From positions 1-6,112 of the forward strand of contig JALWYP010000250.1 of assembly GCA_026992695.1 (NCBI GenBank): a stretch of DNA of 6,112 bases, given 5' to 3'. The notes beneath the pieces were generated by a model. It ran no database searches, was not told where the DNA came from, and was given only the letters and a program-made list of their open reading frames with translations. The stretch's first letter is position 1; each line of letters opens with the position of its first letter. The position numbers and the translations under genes were made by a program. The stretch is from Flavobacteriaceae bacterium. GTDB lineage: Bacteria > Bacteroidota > Bacteroidia > Flavobacteriales > Flavobacteriaceae. Shown here piece by piece: positions 5,248 through 6,112 of this stretch.

Positions 5248-6112
5248 ATGAAAAGACTTTTATTCTTCTTTATATTAATTAATTGGTTGCAAGTTATTTC
5301 ACAGAATGGCTCTTCCGGATATGAGCTGCAAGCCAGTTATTTTTACGGAAACTTTATTCCGCATAATAAGAATATTATACACCTCATTGTTGGACATCCC
5401 CAAGGTATTTTGTTAAAATATAATAAAAAAACCTTTGGAGCGCATTATTGGGAGGAAGCCTATAATTATCCCGACTGGGGTGTTTCGTTTTTATATCAAG
5501 ATAACCAAAATAAAGTATTAGGCAATAACGTAGCATTACTGGGACATATAAATTTATATTTTTTAAACCGAAAAATTAAAGCCACTATTGCTCAAGGAAT
5601 AGCTTACAACACAAACCCTTTTAATATAGACACCAATATTAAAAATGTTGCTTTTGGGAGCAAATTATTAGCTACAACACAAGTTAGTATTGCCTACCAA
5701 AAAGAAAGAATTTTTAAAAATTCAGGTTTTAATGTAGGTTTGCTCTTTACTCATTTTTCAAACGGTGGGGTAAAAGCTCCCAATACCGGAATCAATACTA
5801 TTGCATTAAATTTAGGATTAACATATGTAAACCTTTCACCCGCAATAAACTATGTTAGTGACAATAAATTGCCCGAATTTTCAACTAAAATAAAATATAA
5901 TTTAAGTGTTAGTGGCGGTGTAAATTCTAGTGACTATTTTAACTTGGGGCACCAACCATTTTGGGTTTTTCGAGCTTCGCTTATAAAGCGAGTAAATTAT
6001 AAAATGGCTACTATCACTGCGGCAAAACTTTTAGAAAAACAGCGTTACTTTTTGGATGCTGTAAAGACTTTTAAAAAGCTTGGTGATAGTGAGTCTTTGA
6101 AAAAATATGAAG
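5248..6112 (+). CDS. PagL-like acyloxyacyl hydrolase (lipid A deacylase family), 3' end outside window
   Basis: The frame is open from the ATG at 5248 to the right edge, giving 288 visible residues without a stop. Residues 1-19 (MKRLLFFFILINWLQVISQ) form a signal peptide. The body looks like an outer-membrane beta barrel, with alternating strands and many Tyr, Asn and Gly. Landmarks shared with Bacteroidota proteins annotated as acyloxyacyl hydrolase are YFYGNFIPHN (31-40), YNYPDWGVSF (72-81), QGIAYNTNPF (116-125) and the active-site-like THFSNGG (168-174), which gives the His169-x-Ser171-Asn pattern of PagL. PagL removes the 3-O acyl chain of lipid A in the outer membrane. At the place of the PagL catalytic Glu (Ser+12) there is Asn183. 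After about residue 210 the sequence continues well beyond PagL's usual length, as in the longer Bacteroidota members. It is divergent from the exported protein at 4650-5180. Assignment is from memory of motifs, not a search. Confidence 0.85.
   Translation, partial: MKRLLFFFILINWLQVISQNGSSGYELQASYFYGNFIPHNKNIIHLIVGHPQGILLKYNKKTFGAHYWEEAYNYPDWGVSFLYQDNQNKVLGNNVALLGHINLYFLNRKIKATIAQGIAYNTNPFNIDTNIKNVAFGSKLLATTQVSIAYQKERIFKNSGFNVGLLFTHFSNGGVKAPNTGINTIALNLGLTYVNLSPAINYVSDNKLPEFSTKIKYNLSVSGGVNSSDYFNLGHQPFWVFRASLIKRVNYKMATITAAKLLEKQRYFLDAVKTFKKLGDSESLKKYE

Overview
The window looks like chromosomal DNA of a member of the Bacteroidota, most likely class Flavobacteriia. The base composition is strongly AT-rich. 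Starts lack Shine-Dalgarno sequences. Several intergenic gaps carry the Bacteroidota sigma-factor -7 element TAnnTTTG. The secreted proteins have typical flavobacterial signal peptides, the acyloxyacyl hydrolase is of the Bacteroidota type, and a SAM-II riboswitch precedes metK. Genus cannot be decided from the sequence.

Left part (1-1799, + strand): the C-terminal ATPase end of a NarX/DegS-type sensor histidine kinase enters from the left edge. Five bases after it comes a small predicted lipoprotein made of two tandem copies of a ~100-residue domain, and then a NarL/LuxR-family response regulator. Kinase and regulator are probably a cognate two-component pair, with the lipoprotein wedged between them. 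The regulator may also have its own promoter (1119-1126).

Middle (1800-2769, + strand): a DUF202 inner-membrane protein and, 19 bases later, an exported MORN-repeat protein with a C-terminal beta-rich domain probably form a two-gene unit. Its predicted promoter lies between the arms of a 12-bp inverted repeat. The convergent gap 2770-3245 has no gene. It holds an array of 34 uninterrupted heptamers that all begin with ACT, a short second heptamer array (CCAGAAA) and a compact hairpin.

Right part (3246-6112): metK (S-adenosylmethionine synthetase) is read leftward from a TAnnTTTG promoter through a SAM-II riboswitch, a feedback circuit in which the enzyme's product is expected to repress its synthesis. 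Upstream, on the same strand, is a small exported protein of unknown function. Divergent from that is a PagL-like acyloxyacyl hydrolase (outer-membrane lipid A deacylase family), cut by the right edge.

Most genes are ordinary flavobacterial genes. The items most worth a second look are the heptamer array, the competing hairpin downstream of the SAM-II aptamer, the duplicated-domain lipoprotein inside the two-component locus, and the inverted repeat around the DUF202 promoter. I see no clear sign of a new defence or mobile system.
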